Source: Streptomyces sp. TRM68367
Lineage (GTDB): Bacteria; Actinomycetota; Actinomycetes; Streptomycetales; Streptomycetaceae
Length of the DNA: 64,000 bases
Assembly: GCF_014495685.1 (NCBI RefSeq)
Contig: NZ_JACTVI010000004.1
Location: 124,001-188,000, forward strand
Reading direction: 5' to 3'
Part shown: positions 17,601-25,605 of the stretch, one piece after another
How positions within the stretch are numbered: the first letter of the stretch is position 1
Layout of the letters: each line of letters opens with the position of its first letter
Notes under the pieces: model-generated
Seen by the model: only the letters and a program-made list of their open reading frames with translations
What the model was told of the DNA's origin: nothing
The model's database searches: none
Program-made: the position numbers and the translations under genes

Positions 17601-18715
17601 AAGAGGAGCTGCTCAACCACCGCACTGAGGGCCCCGTTTCGGCGCCCCCGCTGCTGCTCGGCCCGTCGCTGGGCACGTCGTACGCCCTGTGGGACAAGGT
17701 GGCGCCCGAGCTGTCCGTCACCCACCGGGTGGTCCGCTGGGACCTGCCGGGGCACGGAGGGTCGGCGCCCGGGCTGATCGGACCCGGCGCGACGGTCGCG
17801 GATATCGCCGGGCTGGTCCTGGCGCTCGCCGACGCGCTCGGAATCGAGCGGTTCGCCTACGCGGGCGTGTCGCTGGGCGGCGCGGTCGGGCTGCATCTCG
17901 CCGCGCATCATCCCGAGCGGGTGTCGTCGCTCGCCGTGATCTGTTCGTCGGCGCACTTCAACGGGTCGAAGCCGTGGGAGGAGCGGGCCGCGCTGGTGCG
18001 CCGCGAGGGGCTGGCCGGGCTGGCCGAGAGCGCGAACGCCCGCTGGTTCACGCCTGGTTTCACCGTGCCGGAGCTGGTCGCCGACCACCGCGACGCCGAC
18101 CCGGCGGCGTACGCCGCCTGCTGTGACGCGCTGGCCGCGTTCGACCTGCGGGACCGGCTGGCCTCGGTCACCGCGCCGACCCTGCTCGTCGCCGGCCGCG
18201 AGGACCCGGCGACCCCGCCCGCGCACCTGCGGGAGATCGCCGACGCGGTGCCGGGCGCGGCGCTCGTGGAGATCCCGGGTGCCTCCCATCTGGCGCCCGC
18301 GCAGTGCCCTCAGGCCGTGCTGGCGGCACTGCGGGCACACTTCGGCGGGGGCGCCGGGCGCGGCATGGAGGTACGGCGGGAGGTGCTGGGCGACGCGCAC
18401 GTGGACCGTGCGCAGGCCCGGCAGACCCCCTTCACCGCCCGCTTCCAGGACTTCATCTCCCGCTACGCCTGGGGCGAGATCTGGACCGACCCGACGCTCA
18501 CGCGCCGCGAACGCAGCATGATCACTCTGACCGTTCTGGTGGCGCACGGTCATTACGACGAGCTGGCCATGCATGTGCGGGCGGCGCGGCGGGGCGGGCT
18601 GACGCCCGAGGAGATCGGCGCGGTGCTGCTGCAGACCGCCGTGTACTGCGGGGTCCCGGCGGCGAACTCGGCGTTCGCGGTGGCCCAGCGGGTGCTGGAG
18701 GAGGACGACAGCTGA
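17597..18715 (+). CDS. pcaL: Fused 3-oxoadipate enol-lactonase / 4-carboxymuconolactone decarboxylase
   Basis: A bifunctional 372-aa enzyme. The N-terminal alpha/beta-hydrolase domain (PcaD type, to about residue 255) has the nucleophile elbow GVSLGG near 92 and the acid/histidine end region GASHLAPAQCP. The C-terminal carboxymuconolactone-decarboxylase domain (PcaC type) shows RYAWGEIWTDPTLTRRERSMITLTVL and HVRAARRGGLTPEEIGAVLLQTAVYCGVPAAN. The start is a TTG that overlaps the pcaB stop (TTGA), with CTGGAG upstream. The fusion is the usual actinobacterial form. A hairpin at its stop codon marks the operon end. Confidence 0.93.
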   Translation: MKEELLNHRTEGPVSAPPLLLGPSLGTSYALWDKVAPELSVTHRVVRWDLPGHGGSAPGLIGPGATVADIAGLVLALADALGIERFAYAGVSLGGAVGLHLAAHHPERVSSLAVICSSAHFNGSKPWEERAALVRREGLAGLAESANARWFTPGFTVPELVADHRDADPAAYAACCDALAAFDLRDRLASVTAPTLLVAGREDPATPPAHLREIADAVPGAALVEIPGASHLAPAQCPQAVLAALRAHFGGGAGRGMEVRREVLGDAHVDRAQARQTPFTARFQDFISRYAWGEIWTDPTLTRRERSMITLTVLVAHGHYDELAMHVRAARRGGLTPEEIGAVLLQTAVYCGVPAANSAFAVAQRVLEEDDS

Positions 18716-18742
18716 GGGTGCCCCTGACGGTCGTACCCTCAG
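18712..18742. terminator. Hairpin at the end of the pca operon
   Basis: Perfect 8-bp arms CTGAGGGT (18712-18719) and ACCCTCAG (18735-18742) enclose a 15-base loop. The left arm includes the pcaL stop codon. No U-tract follows, as is common for Streptomyces terminators. Confidence 0.55.
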
Positions 18743-18785
18743 TGGCGTCACGCAGTTGTCCTCGCCCTGTGCCTACGGTGGGGGC

Positions 18786-19577
18786 ATGTCCACCATCCTG
18801 ATCACCGGTGCCACCTCCGGCCTCGGCCGGTACGTCGCCCTCGAGCTGGTCCGCTCGGGGCATCGCGTCCTCGCGCACGGGCGCGATCCGGGCCGGACGG
18901 AGCGCCTGGCCGGGGAGTTGCGCACCGAGGGCGAGGCCGACTGGTTCGTCGCCGACCTGGCCTCGCTGGCGCAGGTGCGCGAGCTGGGCGCGACGGTCGC
19001 CGAGGCGCATCCCGAACTGGACGTGCTGATCAACAACGCGGGCATCGGCTTCGGCGCGCAGGGCTCCGGGCGGGAGCTGAGCGCCGACGGGCACGAGCTG
19101 CGGCTCGCGGTCAACTACCTGGCGCCGGTCCTGCTCACCCGGGCCCTGCTGCCGGTGCTGCGCGCGAACGCCCCCGCGCGGATCGTCAACGTCGGCTCCG
19201 CCGGCCAGGAGCCCCTCGACTTCGACGACCCGGAACTCACCCACGGCTACAGCGGCGTCTCGGCGTACTGCCGCAGCAAGTTCGCGCTCGCCGCGCACAC
19301 GTTCACGCTCGCCGAGGAGCTGGCCGGCACCGGCGTCTCGGTGAACGTGCTGCACCCCGCGACCTACATGGACACCACGATGGTCCGCGAGGGCGGCATC
19401 ACCCCGTGGAACACGGTCGCCGACGGCGCCCCGGGCGTACTGTCCCTGGCCACCGAGGAGCGCGGCTCGGGCGGCTACTTCGACGGCACACGTCCGGCGC
19501 GGGCACACGAGGCGACGTACGACGCGGACGTACGGCGGCGGCTGTCGGCGGTCACGGAGCAGTTGCTGACCGTGTGA
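18786..19577 (+). CDS. Short-chain dehydrogenase/reductase
   Basis: A 263-aa classical SDR. The nucleotide-binding motif TGATSGLG is at residues 7-14, NNAG appears near 82, and the catalytic Tyr/Lys pair is SAYCRSK with Tyr near 161. It has no ACT or membrane part. The ATG at 18786 follows GGTGGGGG; the in-frame start 30 bp earlier lacks a ribosome site. It lies 70 bp beyond pcaL with the pca hairpin between, so it is probably a separate unit. The substrate is unknown. Confidence 0.88.
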   Translation: MSTILITGATSGLGRYVALELVRSGHRVLAHGRDPGRTERLAGELRTEGEADWFVADLASLAQVRELGATVAEAHPELDVLINNAGIGFGAQGSGRELSADGHELRLAVNYLAPVLLTRALLPVLRANAPARIVNVGSAGQEPLDFDDPELTHGYSGVSAYCRSKFALAAHTFTLAEELAGTGVSVNVLHPATYMDTTMVREGGITPWNTVADGAPGVLSLATEERGSGGYFDGTRPARAHEATYDADVRRRLSAVTEQLLTV

Positions 19578-19594
19578 GCGCCGCCCAGGCCTGG

Positions 19595-22291
19595 CTAGCG
19601 CAGCCCGTGTCCCGCCTCCAGCGTCCGCAGTTCCGCCTGGGCCAGGGCGACCAGGCCGTCCGCGCCGCACGAACGGGCCAGGGCCAGGCCCCGGTCCAGC
19701 TCGGCCGCCGAACGGGCGGCGATGCCGTGTTCGACGCGGGCCGCCGCGTGCTCGTACTGGCAGGGCGAGGCCTCCAGGCAGGCGACCGCGCGGGCGGCGA
19801 GCCGCACCTTGCGCTGGCCGGTCTCCAGCGCGGCGGCACAGCGCAGGGCCTCGCCCCTGGCCGAGTCGGTGCCGAAGCGCTCGGCCTGTCGGCGGATGTC
19901 GACGGCGAGCCGGGCGGCGCGGTCCGGGTCCTCGGCGGCGAGGGCCCGGGCGAGGTCGGCCGCCCAGGGCACCAGCACCGGGTTGTGATGGCCGCGGGCG
20001 GCCGCGGCCTTCTCGGCCGCCTCCAGTTCGTTGATGCCGTCCTTGGTGCGGCCGACGGCGAGCAGCAGTCGGCCGCGCACCGCCCGCGGGTACGGAAGCA
20101 CTATGGTCGACGGGTAGGGCGGGGCGAAGTCGTGCCGCTCGGCAACGTCCCAGGCCTCGTCGACGTGGCCGCGGGCGAGCAGCGTGTCCACGAGATTGCA
20201 GGTCACGGTCCAGTACACGGGCAGTCCGCGACCGACGCGCTCGGCGAGGGGCAGCGCCTGGCGCAGGGACCGTTCCGCGTCCTGGAGACGGCCGCGTCTG
20301 CGATGCCCGACGCCGACGTAGGCGTGCGCCAGAGCCAGGTGTCCGCCGGTCCAGCCGGCGATCTCGTAGGCGCGCACGGCCTCGTTGTAGAGGCTTTCTG
20401 CGCGGTCGAGGCGGTCGGTGTAGGCGTACGCGTTGGCCAGCATCAGAAGCAGTTCGATGCCCCACTCGGAGCCGGTCCAGCCGAGTCCGGGAGCCAGGCG
20501 GCCGTTGACGAGGGCGCGGTCGCACAGTTCGACGACCTCCTCGGCGTTCTCCCCGTGCAGCAGGGCGTCGAAGCCGCGCAGGATGAACAGCACGCGTTCG
20601 GAGTTGTCCCGTCCGGTGCAGGTCCGCGCGAGCTCGGCCAGGCGCTCGGAGCGGCCCGGTGAGGTGACCTCGCCGCCGTGGATCCCCTCCCACATGATGT
20701 GCACGGCCTCCAGCCGCATCCGGGCGGGCCCGGGTTCCAGCCGGGCCGCCTCCGCCTCGACCATCCCGACCGCCTCCTCCAGCTGGTCGTTGTGGACCAG
20801 TGCCTGGGACAAGCGGACGACGGCGTCCACCCGGTCGTCGCCGTCGAGACCGGGCATGCCGAGCGCGGTCCGCAGTTGGCCGATCGTCCTGACGGGCACG
20901 ATCAGGATGGTGGCGCAGCCGAGTTCGTACAGCACGCGCGCGTGCACCTCGGGCCGGGGCGGCTCCTCCAGGGCGCGTTCCAGGCAGCGGCGGGCGGCAT
21001 CGGGCGCGCCGACGGCGAGGTGCTCGCGGGCGGCCTCGCGCAGCTGCTCGACCAGTTCCTCGTCGTCGTCCGGGTGGACCTCCAGCAGGTGGCGGGCGGC
21101 GGCCGCGGCGCCGCGTCCGGAGTCGGTGACGATCCGGGCGGCGATGCCGTGCATGGCGGTGCGCAGGGCGTCGGGGATGGAGTTGTAGACAGCGGTGGCG
21201 ATCAGCGGGTGGACGAACTCCAGGTCGCCGCCGTCGGCCCGGCCGCCGGACTGGGGGCCGGGTTCGGTGAGGATGCGGGCGCTGCGCAGCAGGGCGGCGC
21301 AGCGGACGGCGTCCTCGCGGCTCATGGTGGAGAGCCTGGCCACCAGCTCCACGGAGATGCCGGTGCCCAGGATGGCGGCGGCCCAGGCGAACCGCGTCGC
21401 GTCTATGCCGAGTTCCTCCAGGCGGGCGACGAGTCCGCCGCCGCGGGCGGAGCGGTTCAGGGCGCGCAGTTCGGCGGCCCGGGCCTCGACCGGTTCCAGC
21501 TCGCTGTCGCGCACCTTGGCGAGGAGTTCGACGGTCTCGTACGGGTTTCCGCCGGTGACGGCCCACACCTCGCGGCAGAACGGGGCGTCGGCGTGCTCGC
21601 CCAGGGTGGCGCGGGTGAGCCCGGCCGTGGCCTGCGGGGTCAGCGCGCTGAGGGTGGCGACGGAGCGGTCCGCCGTAGCGGCCACCGCGTCCAGGTGGCT
21701 CGTGCCGGAGCCGCTGATGTCGCCGGGGCGGCGGGCCACCACGAGCAGCACCGACATCTCGTCGACGCGTTCGGCGAGGGCGGCGAGCCACCTCAGGGTC
21801 TCCTGGTCGGCCCAGTGGGCGTCGTCGACCATCAGCACCAGGGGCCACTCGCGGCGGGCGAGCCGGCGTACGGCGGCGACCAGGCCGTCGCACACGCCCT
21901 GCGGGTCGGCCTGCCGCTCGCCGGGGTCCGCGATGCCGAGGGCGGGGCCGGCGATGTCGTACCAGTCGCCGAGGTACTCGCGCGCCTCATCCGGCAGCAT
22001 CGACACGAGCGCGGGCTGTAACAACTGCCGTACGACGTTGAAGGGGACGGAGCGCAGGGTCTCGCCGCCGCGTGCGGACCAGACGGTGCAGCCGCGGGCC
22101 TCGGCGATCCGGCGGGTCTCGGCCAGCAGCGCGGTCTTGCCGAGGCCGGCCTCGCCGCGGAACACCAGCAGGCCGCCGGACGACGCGTGGTCGGCGCACA
22201 GGGTGTCGACCGCCGCCGTGACTGCGGCGACCTCGGCGTCGCGCTCCCACAGGGAAGCCGAGGCGGCGGCCGGGGGCCGTACCTCCGTCAT
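19595..22291 (-). CDS. LAL/STAND-type ATPase lacking the LuxR DNA-binding domain
   Basis: An 898-aa protein with the layout of large LuxR regulators (LAL). It has an N-terminal AAA/STAND ATPase with Walker A GEAGLGKT (46-53) and Walker B LVLMVDDAHWAD (from 151), then a long alpha-helical TPR-like region. Instead of a C-terminal LuxR helix-turn-helix, the chain ends QAELRTLEAGHGLR right after the helical repeats. The stop is clear, and the 17 bases before the neighbouring SDR gene leave no room for an HTH. The start is taken at ATG 22291, preceded by GGAGGGG. It may act as a protein-protein switch without binding DNA, or have lost its output domain. Confidence 0.85.
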   Translation of the reverse strand: MTEVRPPAAASASLWERDAEVAAVTAAVDTLCADHASSGGLLVFRGEAGLGKTALLAETRRIAEARGCTVWSARGGETLRSVPFNVVRQLLQPALVSMLPDEAREYLGDWYDIAGPALGIADPGERQADPQGVCDGLVAAVRRLARREWPLVLMVDDAHWADQETLRWLAALAERVDEMSVLLVVARRPGDISGSGTSHLDAVAATADRSVATLSALTPQATAGLTRATLGEHADAPFCREVWAVTGGNPYETVELLAKVRDSELEPVEARAAELRALNRSARGGGLVARLEELGIDATRFAWAAAILGTGISVELVARLSTMSREDAVRCAALLRSARILTEPGPQSGGRADGGDLEFVHPLIATAVYNSIPDALRTAMHGIAARIVTDSGRGAAAAARHLLEVHPDDDEELVEQLREAAREHLAVGAPDAARRCLERALEEPPRPEVHARVLYELGCATILIVPVRTIGQLRTALGMPGLDGDDRVDAVVRLSQALVHNDQLEEAVGMVEAEAARLEPGPARMRLEAVHIMWEGIHGGEVTSPGRSERLAELARTCTGRDNSERVLFILRGFDALLHGENAEEVVELCDRALVNGRLAPGLGWTGSEWGIELLLMLANAYAYTDRLDRAESLYNEAVRAYEIAGWTGGHLALAHAYVGVGHRRRGRLQDAERSLRQALPLAERVGRGLPVYWTVTCNLVDTLLARGHVDEAWDVAERHDFAPPYPSTIVLPYPRAVRGRLLLAVGRTKDGINELEAAEKAAAARGHHNPVLVPWAADLARALAAEDPDRAARLAVDIRRQAERFGTDSARGEALRCAAALETGQRKVRLAARAVACLEASPCQYEHAAARVEHGIAARSAAELDRGLALARSCGADGLVALAQAELRTLEAGHGLR

Positions 22292-22665
22292 CCCGTTCCC
22301 CTCCCCAAGTCGCCGTACGACGTTCAGACCTCGAGCGTAGCCGTCCTGCCGCCGCCGCGGAGGACGCTCCGCGGAGCTCTTGCTGCGACGGAGTGACATC
22401 GGGTAAAGGCGGACGACGTGCCCGGGGGTGCGACCAAGAGGTGGGGAGGTCAGCGGTGTTGGTGTGGGCCGGGGTGAGTCGCGCAGCCCGGCGCTGACGG
22501 AGTGCCGCCCGCGCCCACCCGTGCCGCCCTGGGGGGACCTCCCAGGCCTTGAGGCACTGGGGGAGGCACGCATGCCCGCGGATCAGGGGTGTCGCCGTCG
22601 TCGGGGTGCGGCTGCGGCGCGGATCCTCTCATCCGGCTTTCACCGAGGCCTCATACGGTGAGCAC
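22292..22665. other. Divergent intergenic region, no gene seen
   Basis: The 374 bases between the LAL-like ATPase and the DUF2510 gene hold no coding frame with convincing protein character. They must contain both promoters. The one clear structure is a palindromic repeat at 22529-22566. Confidence 0.5.
22529..22566. repeat. Streptomyces-type palindromic repeat, copy 1
   Basis: A short element TGGGGGGACCTCCCAG, then about 11 bases, then CTGGGGGAGG. The arms CCTCCCAG (22538-22545) and CTGGGGGAGG (22557-22566) can pair. The same design appears at 33025-33056 inside a transposase relic. Such short GC-rich dispersed repeats are common in Streptomyces genomes. Confidence 0.6.
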
Positions 22666-24120
22666 ATGACGCAGGCGACTCCTCCCGGGTGGTACCCGGA
22701 CCCCGGACAGAAGAGTGACGGTCCCGCCACCGAGCGCTGGTGGGACGGCAAGGCATGGACGGCCCAGGTCCGCCCCGCACAGCCACCCACAGCGGGGAGT
22801 CCCCCGCCGCGGACGGCGGACACCGCGGACCAGGCGCCGGACGCGGGGGCACAGGCATCGGCGGGCGAGGACCGAGCCCCCGCGGGCGAAACGCAGTCGG
22901 CGGGCGCCGGGGAACAGGCGCCCGAAGCCGGGGCACAGCCGTCGGCCGCCGCGGACCAGGCGCCCGCAGCGGAGGGGCGACCGTCAGTTACCGCAGGCCA
23001 GCCAGCCGAAGCCGGGGCCCAACCGTCAGCTGTCGCAAGCCAGGCACCCGAAGCAGGCGCGCAACCGTCAGCTGCCGCAAGCCAGGCACCCGAAGCAGGC
23101 GCGCAACCGTCAGCTGCCGCGGGCCGGCCGGCCGAAGCCGGGACGCACCCACAAGCCGCTGGGGATCAGGCGCCCGTAGCCGGGGCGCAGCCGCCTTCCG
23201 CCGGGGCCCAGCCACCGGTCGCCGGGGCGCTTCCGGCATACCCGGGCCACGCGTACCGGGCGGCTCCGGGCTACCCCGCCCCTCCCGGCTATCCGGCCTA
23301 CCCCGCGCCGCCCGCCGCCCGCCCGCGTAACCGGCTGCGGACCGGGATAGCCGTGGCCGCGGCGGTCGCGGTGCTCGCCAGTATCGGTGTCGGCGTGTAC
23401 GCGCTGTCCAACGGTGACAGCGGCAGCAACTCCGCCACCTCGCAGGGGCCGGACGGCCAGGGCGGACCGGGCGGTTCCGGTGGGCAGGGCGGGCCGTTCG
23501 GCGACTCGGGGGGTTCCGGTGGCGGGTCCGGCGGATCTGGTGGTTCCGGTGGGCAGCAGCCGGGGCCCGGGCAGTCCGAGCCGCCGAAGGTCGACAGCGG
23601 GTCGGTGACCGACGCCTTCAGCGGGATCAGCCTGCCCATCCCGGACGGCTGGTACGGCCAGGAGCTCCAGGTCGGCGCGCAGGTGTCGGCGGACGGGACG
23701 TACAAGTGCCCCGGGGACCCCTCCGCGGACTGCAGCAAGGGCGGGGCGTACTCGGCGCCCGCGCTGGCGCTCGGCACCCGGGGCGGCACCGCCGAGGAGG
23801 TCGCCAAGGCGGACATCGCCAAGAACGCGGAGCAGTCCTACGGCGGCAAGAGCTACGGCGGCATCACCTCGCACGAGGTGCTGGCGTCGAAGGCGGTGAC
23901 CGTGGCTGGGCAGAAGGGCTATCTCGTCCGCTGGAAGGCGGTCACGAACAAGGGCGCCGACGGCTACGTCGAGTCGCTCGCCTTCCCCTCCCCCACCACC
24001 GCGCAGGCGATGATCGTCGTCCGCTTCGGCGTCGACGTCGGCGAGACGCAGTCCGTCATCGACGAGATCACCCAGGGCATCAAGGCGGCGAAGGGCGGTG
24101 GCAGCGGCCAGAACGTCTGA
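22666..24120 (+). CDS. DUF2510 membrane protein with proline/alanine-rich tandem repeats
   Basis: A 484-aa protein in four parts. Residues 6-35 are a DUF2510 module (PPGWYPDPG and RWWDGKAWT). Residues about 40-200 are low-complexity, with repeats of about 14 residues built on QAPEAGAQPSAAAS; two DNA units are identical. One transmembrane helix lies near 225-247 (GIAVAAAVAVLASIGVGVYAL) after a PRNRLR stop. A Gly/Ser linker then leads to an extracytoplasmic domain from about 310. The ATG at 22666 is the first with a plausible leader (GGTGAGCAC). The outer domain (PIPDGWYGQE through MIVVRFGVDVGETQSVIDEI) resembles uncharacterised actinobacterial surface domains. Function unknown. Confidence 0.8.
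   Translation: MTQATPPGWYPDPGQKSDGPATERWWDGKAWTAQVRPAQPPTAGSPPPRTADTADQAPDAGAQASAGEDRAPAGETQSAGAGEQAPEAGAQPSAAADQAPAAEGRPSVTAGQPAEAGAQPSAVASQAPEAGAQPSAAASQAPEAGAQPSAAAGRPAEAGTHPQAAGDQAPVAGAQPPSAGAQPPVAGALPAYPGHAYRAAPGYPAPPGYPAYPAPPAARPRNRLRTGIAVAAAVAVLASIGVGVYALSNGDSGSNSATSQGPDGQGGPGGSGGQGGPFGDSGGSGGGSGGSGGSGGQQPGPGQSEPPKVDSGSVTDAFSGISLPIPDGWYGQELQVGAQVSADGTYKCPGDPSADCSKGGAYSAPALALGTRGGTAEEVAKADIAKNAEQSYGGKSYGGITSHEVLASKAVTVAGQKGYLVRWKAVTNKGADGYVESLAFPSPTTAQAMIVVRFGVDVGETQSVIDEITQGIKAAKGGGSGQNV
23035..23118. repeat. Two perfect 42-bp coding repeats
   Basis: The unit starting GCAAGCCAGGCACCCG at 23035 recurs at 23077, exactly 42 bp (14 codons) later. Degenerate copies lie on both sides in the same gene. 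Perfect identity suggests recent slippage or unequal exchange. Confidence 0.75.
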
Positions 24121-24189
24121 ATCATCGCCGGGTCGGCTGATCACCGACAGGACGGCCGATCACGCCGGCAGGCGTCCCGCTGCCTGGTC

Positions 24190-24235
24190 GGCCGGGTGGA
24201 ACGCCCCTCCGCTTCAACGGGCGCCCCACCCGGCC
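24190..24235. terminator. Bidirectional hairpin between convergent DUF2510 and tetR genes
   Basis: Outer arms GGCCGGGTGG (24190-24199) and CCACCCGGCC (24226-24235) pair perfectly. Inside them CGCCC and GGGCG form a second stem. The hairpin ends at the tetR stop codon and lies 70 bp after the DUF2510 stop, so it can serve both genes. Confidence 0.65.
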
Positions 24236-24850
24236 TCAGGTCAGCCCGAGCGCCGGCAGCACGGCGGCGTCCACGAACCGGACGAGGTAGTCGGGGTCGG
24301 CGTACTCGCCCTCGAGGATGGGCCGCACGCGAAGCACGCCGAACACCTGGGCCGGGATGTATTCCAGCGCCGGATGACCGGCGGGCACCTCACCGCGCTC
24401 GATCCCGCGCCGCAGGATCTCCCGCAGCGCGGCGAGCTCCGGCTCGACGAGGGCCTCGCGCAGCGCCTTCTGGAGCTCGGGGTCCTGCAGGATCGCGTGG
24501 CCGAGCGCCTGGTGCAGCCTGGTGTCGTTGCCCGACAGCTCCCCCGCGGTCCGCGCCACCTCGCGCAGGTCCCCGGCGAGCGAACCGGTGTCGATGCCGC
24601 CGAGGCGCGCCCGGCGGCTGGCGCGCAGGGCCGCCGCCACGAACTGGGGCTTCGTCTTCCACTGCCGGTAGAGCGTGGACTTGCTGCACCGCGTGCTGGC
24701 GGCCACGCCCTCCATGCTCACGGCGTCGTAGCCGCACTCGCGGATCTGTTCGAGCACGGCGTCGAAGAACTCCCGCTCACGCTCGGGCGTGATCTTGGAG
24801 CGGCGCGAGGCGGCGACCGTCTCCGGTCCGTCCGCGGCCTGCGACGTCAT
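24236..24850 (-). CDS. TetR-family transcriptional regulator
   Basis: A 204-aa repressor. The N-terminal TetR helix-turn-helix spans about 20-66 (FFDAVLEQIRECGYDAVSMEGVAASTRCSKSTLYRQWKTK). The rest is the variable ligand-binding helical domain with a TetR_C-like segment (LREILRRGIERGEVPAGHPALEYIPAQVFG). It faces a PAP2 relic and a DMT transporter. The 176-bp gap between the genes holds five evenly spaced palindromes, the probable targets of this protein. With the first target gene broken, the remaining regulated gene may be the transporter. Confidence 0.92.
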   Translation of the reverse strand: MTSQAADGPETVAASRRSKITPEREREFFDAVLEQIRECGYDAVSMEGVAASTRCSKSTLYRQWKTKPQFVAAALRASRRARLGGIDTGSLAGDLREVARTAGELSGNDTRLHQALGHAILQDPELQKALREALVEPELAALREILRRGIERGEVPAGHPALEYIPAQVFGVLRVRPILEGEYADPDYLVRFVDAAVLPALGLT

Positions 24851-24910
24851 CGGCTCTGCTCTCCCTCGCTCAACCGGGCCTGGGGTGGCTGCGTCCAGTG
24901 TGTCGTACGT

Positions 24911-24984
24911 CTATCGATACGGAAGTGTACCGGTACCGGGTCGTATCGGTACAATGCCGTATCGGTACGCTCGCGTATCGATGT
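24911..24984. promoter_or_regulatory. Five-copy palindromic operator array at 16-bp pitch
   Basis: Ten-base palindromes of consensus GTAYCGRTAC begin at 24911 (CTATCGATAC), 24927 (GTACCGGTAC), 24943 and 24959 (both GTATCGGTAC) and 24975 (GTATCGATGT). The pitch is exactly 16 bp throughout; the inner three are the best matches and the outer two each have one or two changes. It lies 60 bp from the tetR start and 42 bp from the next gene's start, so it covers both promoters. Confidence 0.85.
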
Positions 24985-25026
24985 GTTCCGCACGCCACGC
25001 ACCACCGTCAGCGAAGGGGCCGGGGG

Positions 25027-25605
25027 ATGAATGCCCGCACCGTGCCTGCAGAGGCGGAGCCCGACGCCGTAGCGCGTCTGCCGCTCGTCCGTGAGCTCCT
25101 GCTCGTCGCAGCGCTCTTCCTCGTCCACAAACTGGGCCGGGAGCCGGCGACGGGCCACACCGGCGAGGCCTTCCCCAACGCGCACCGCGTGTGGGACCTG
25201 GAACGAGCCCTCCGGCTGCCCGGCGAGGGCGCGGTGCAGTCCCCCCTGCTGCACGGCGACACGCTGATCCACATCGCGAACACCTACTACGCGACCGTCC
25301 ACTTCCCCGCCGCACTGGTGCCGCACCCGCCGTTCCCGCTCGCCCCGCCGCGCATGCCGGCGGCGGCGGGCCTGGTGGACACCGGGCAGGCGGTGACGGC
25401 ATCGCCGCGAACTGGTTCGACAGCTGGTCGGTCTGCGGCGGGCCTCGACTCGATCGTGGCAGCGGCCCTGTTTGGTACGGCACTTGCGGCGATCCGCCTG
25501 CCGCTGTGGATGCCGGGCGCGCGCGGGACCCTCGTGGTGGCCCAGAGGCCGGGAGGAAAGCGGGTGCCCGACGACGAGCAGGTGCTCGTGGGTGCGGGCC
25601 GATGA
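25027..25605 (+). pseudogene. PAP2-superfamily (inositol phosphotransferase-like) gene with deletion and internal inversion
   Basis: The 192-codon frame is open, but the protein is a scrambled PAP2-type membrane enzyme. Normal segments are the first membrane helix (VRELLLVAALFLVHKLG), VWDLERALRLP, ANTYYATVHFP, PLAPPRMPAAAGLVDTG and the end LDSIVAAALFGTALAA. About 35 residues are missing between YYATVHFPAALV and PLAPPRM. Between VDTG and LDSIV the conserved piece GPPQTDQLSNQFAAMPS lies on the opposite strand, encoded by 25394-25443 read backwards. The active-site segment that should follow (SLHxGW and the second His motif) is lost. The gene overlaps the DMT gene (ATGA) and lies behind the TetR operator array. 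Confidence 0.75.

Noticed and set aside
18522..21893. A minus-strand open frame of over 1100 codons through the SDR and LAL regions
   Set aside because: It is rich in Arg and Pro with no motifs. The SDR on the plus strand and the LAL ATPase in another minus frame explain the DNA.
23035..23118. Possible CRISPR-like direct repeats
   Set aside because: The repeats are in frame with a 14-residue protein repeat, have no unique spacers and lie inside a coding gene.
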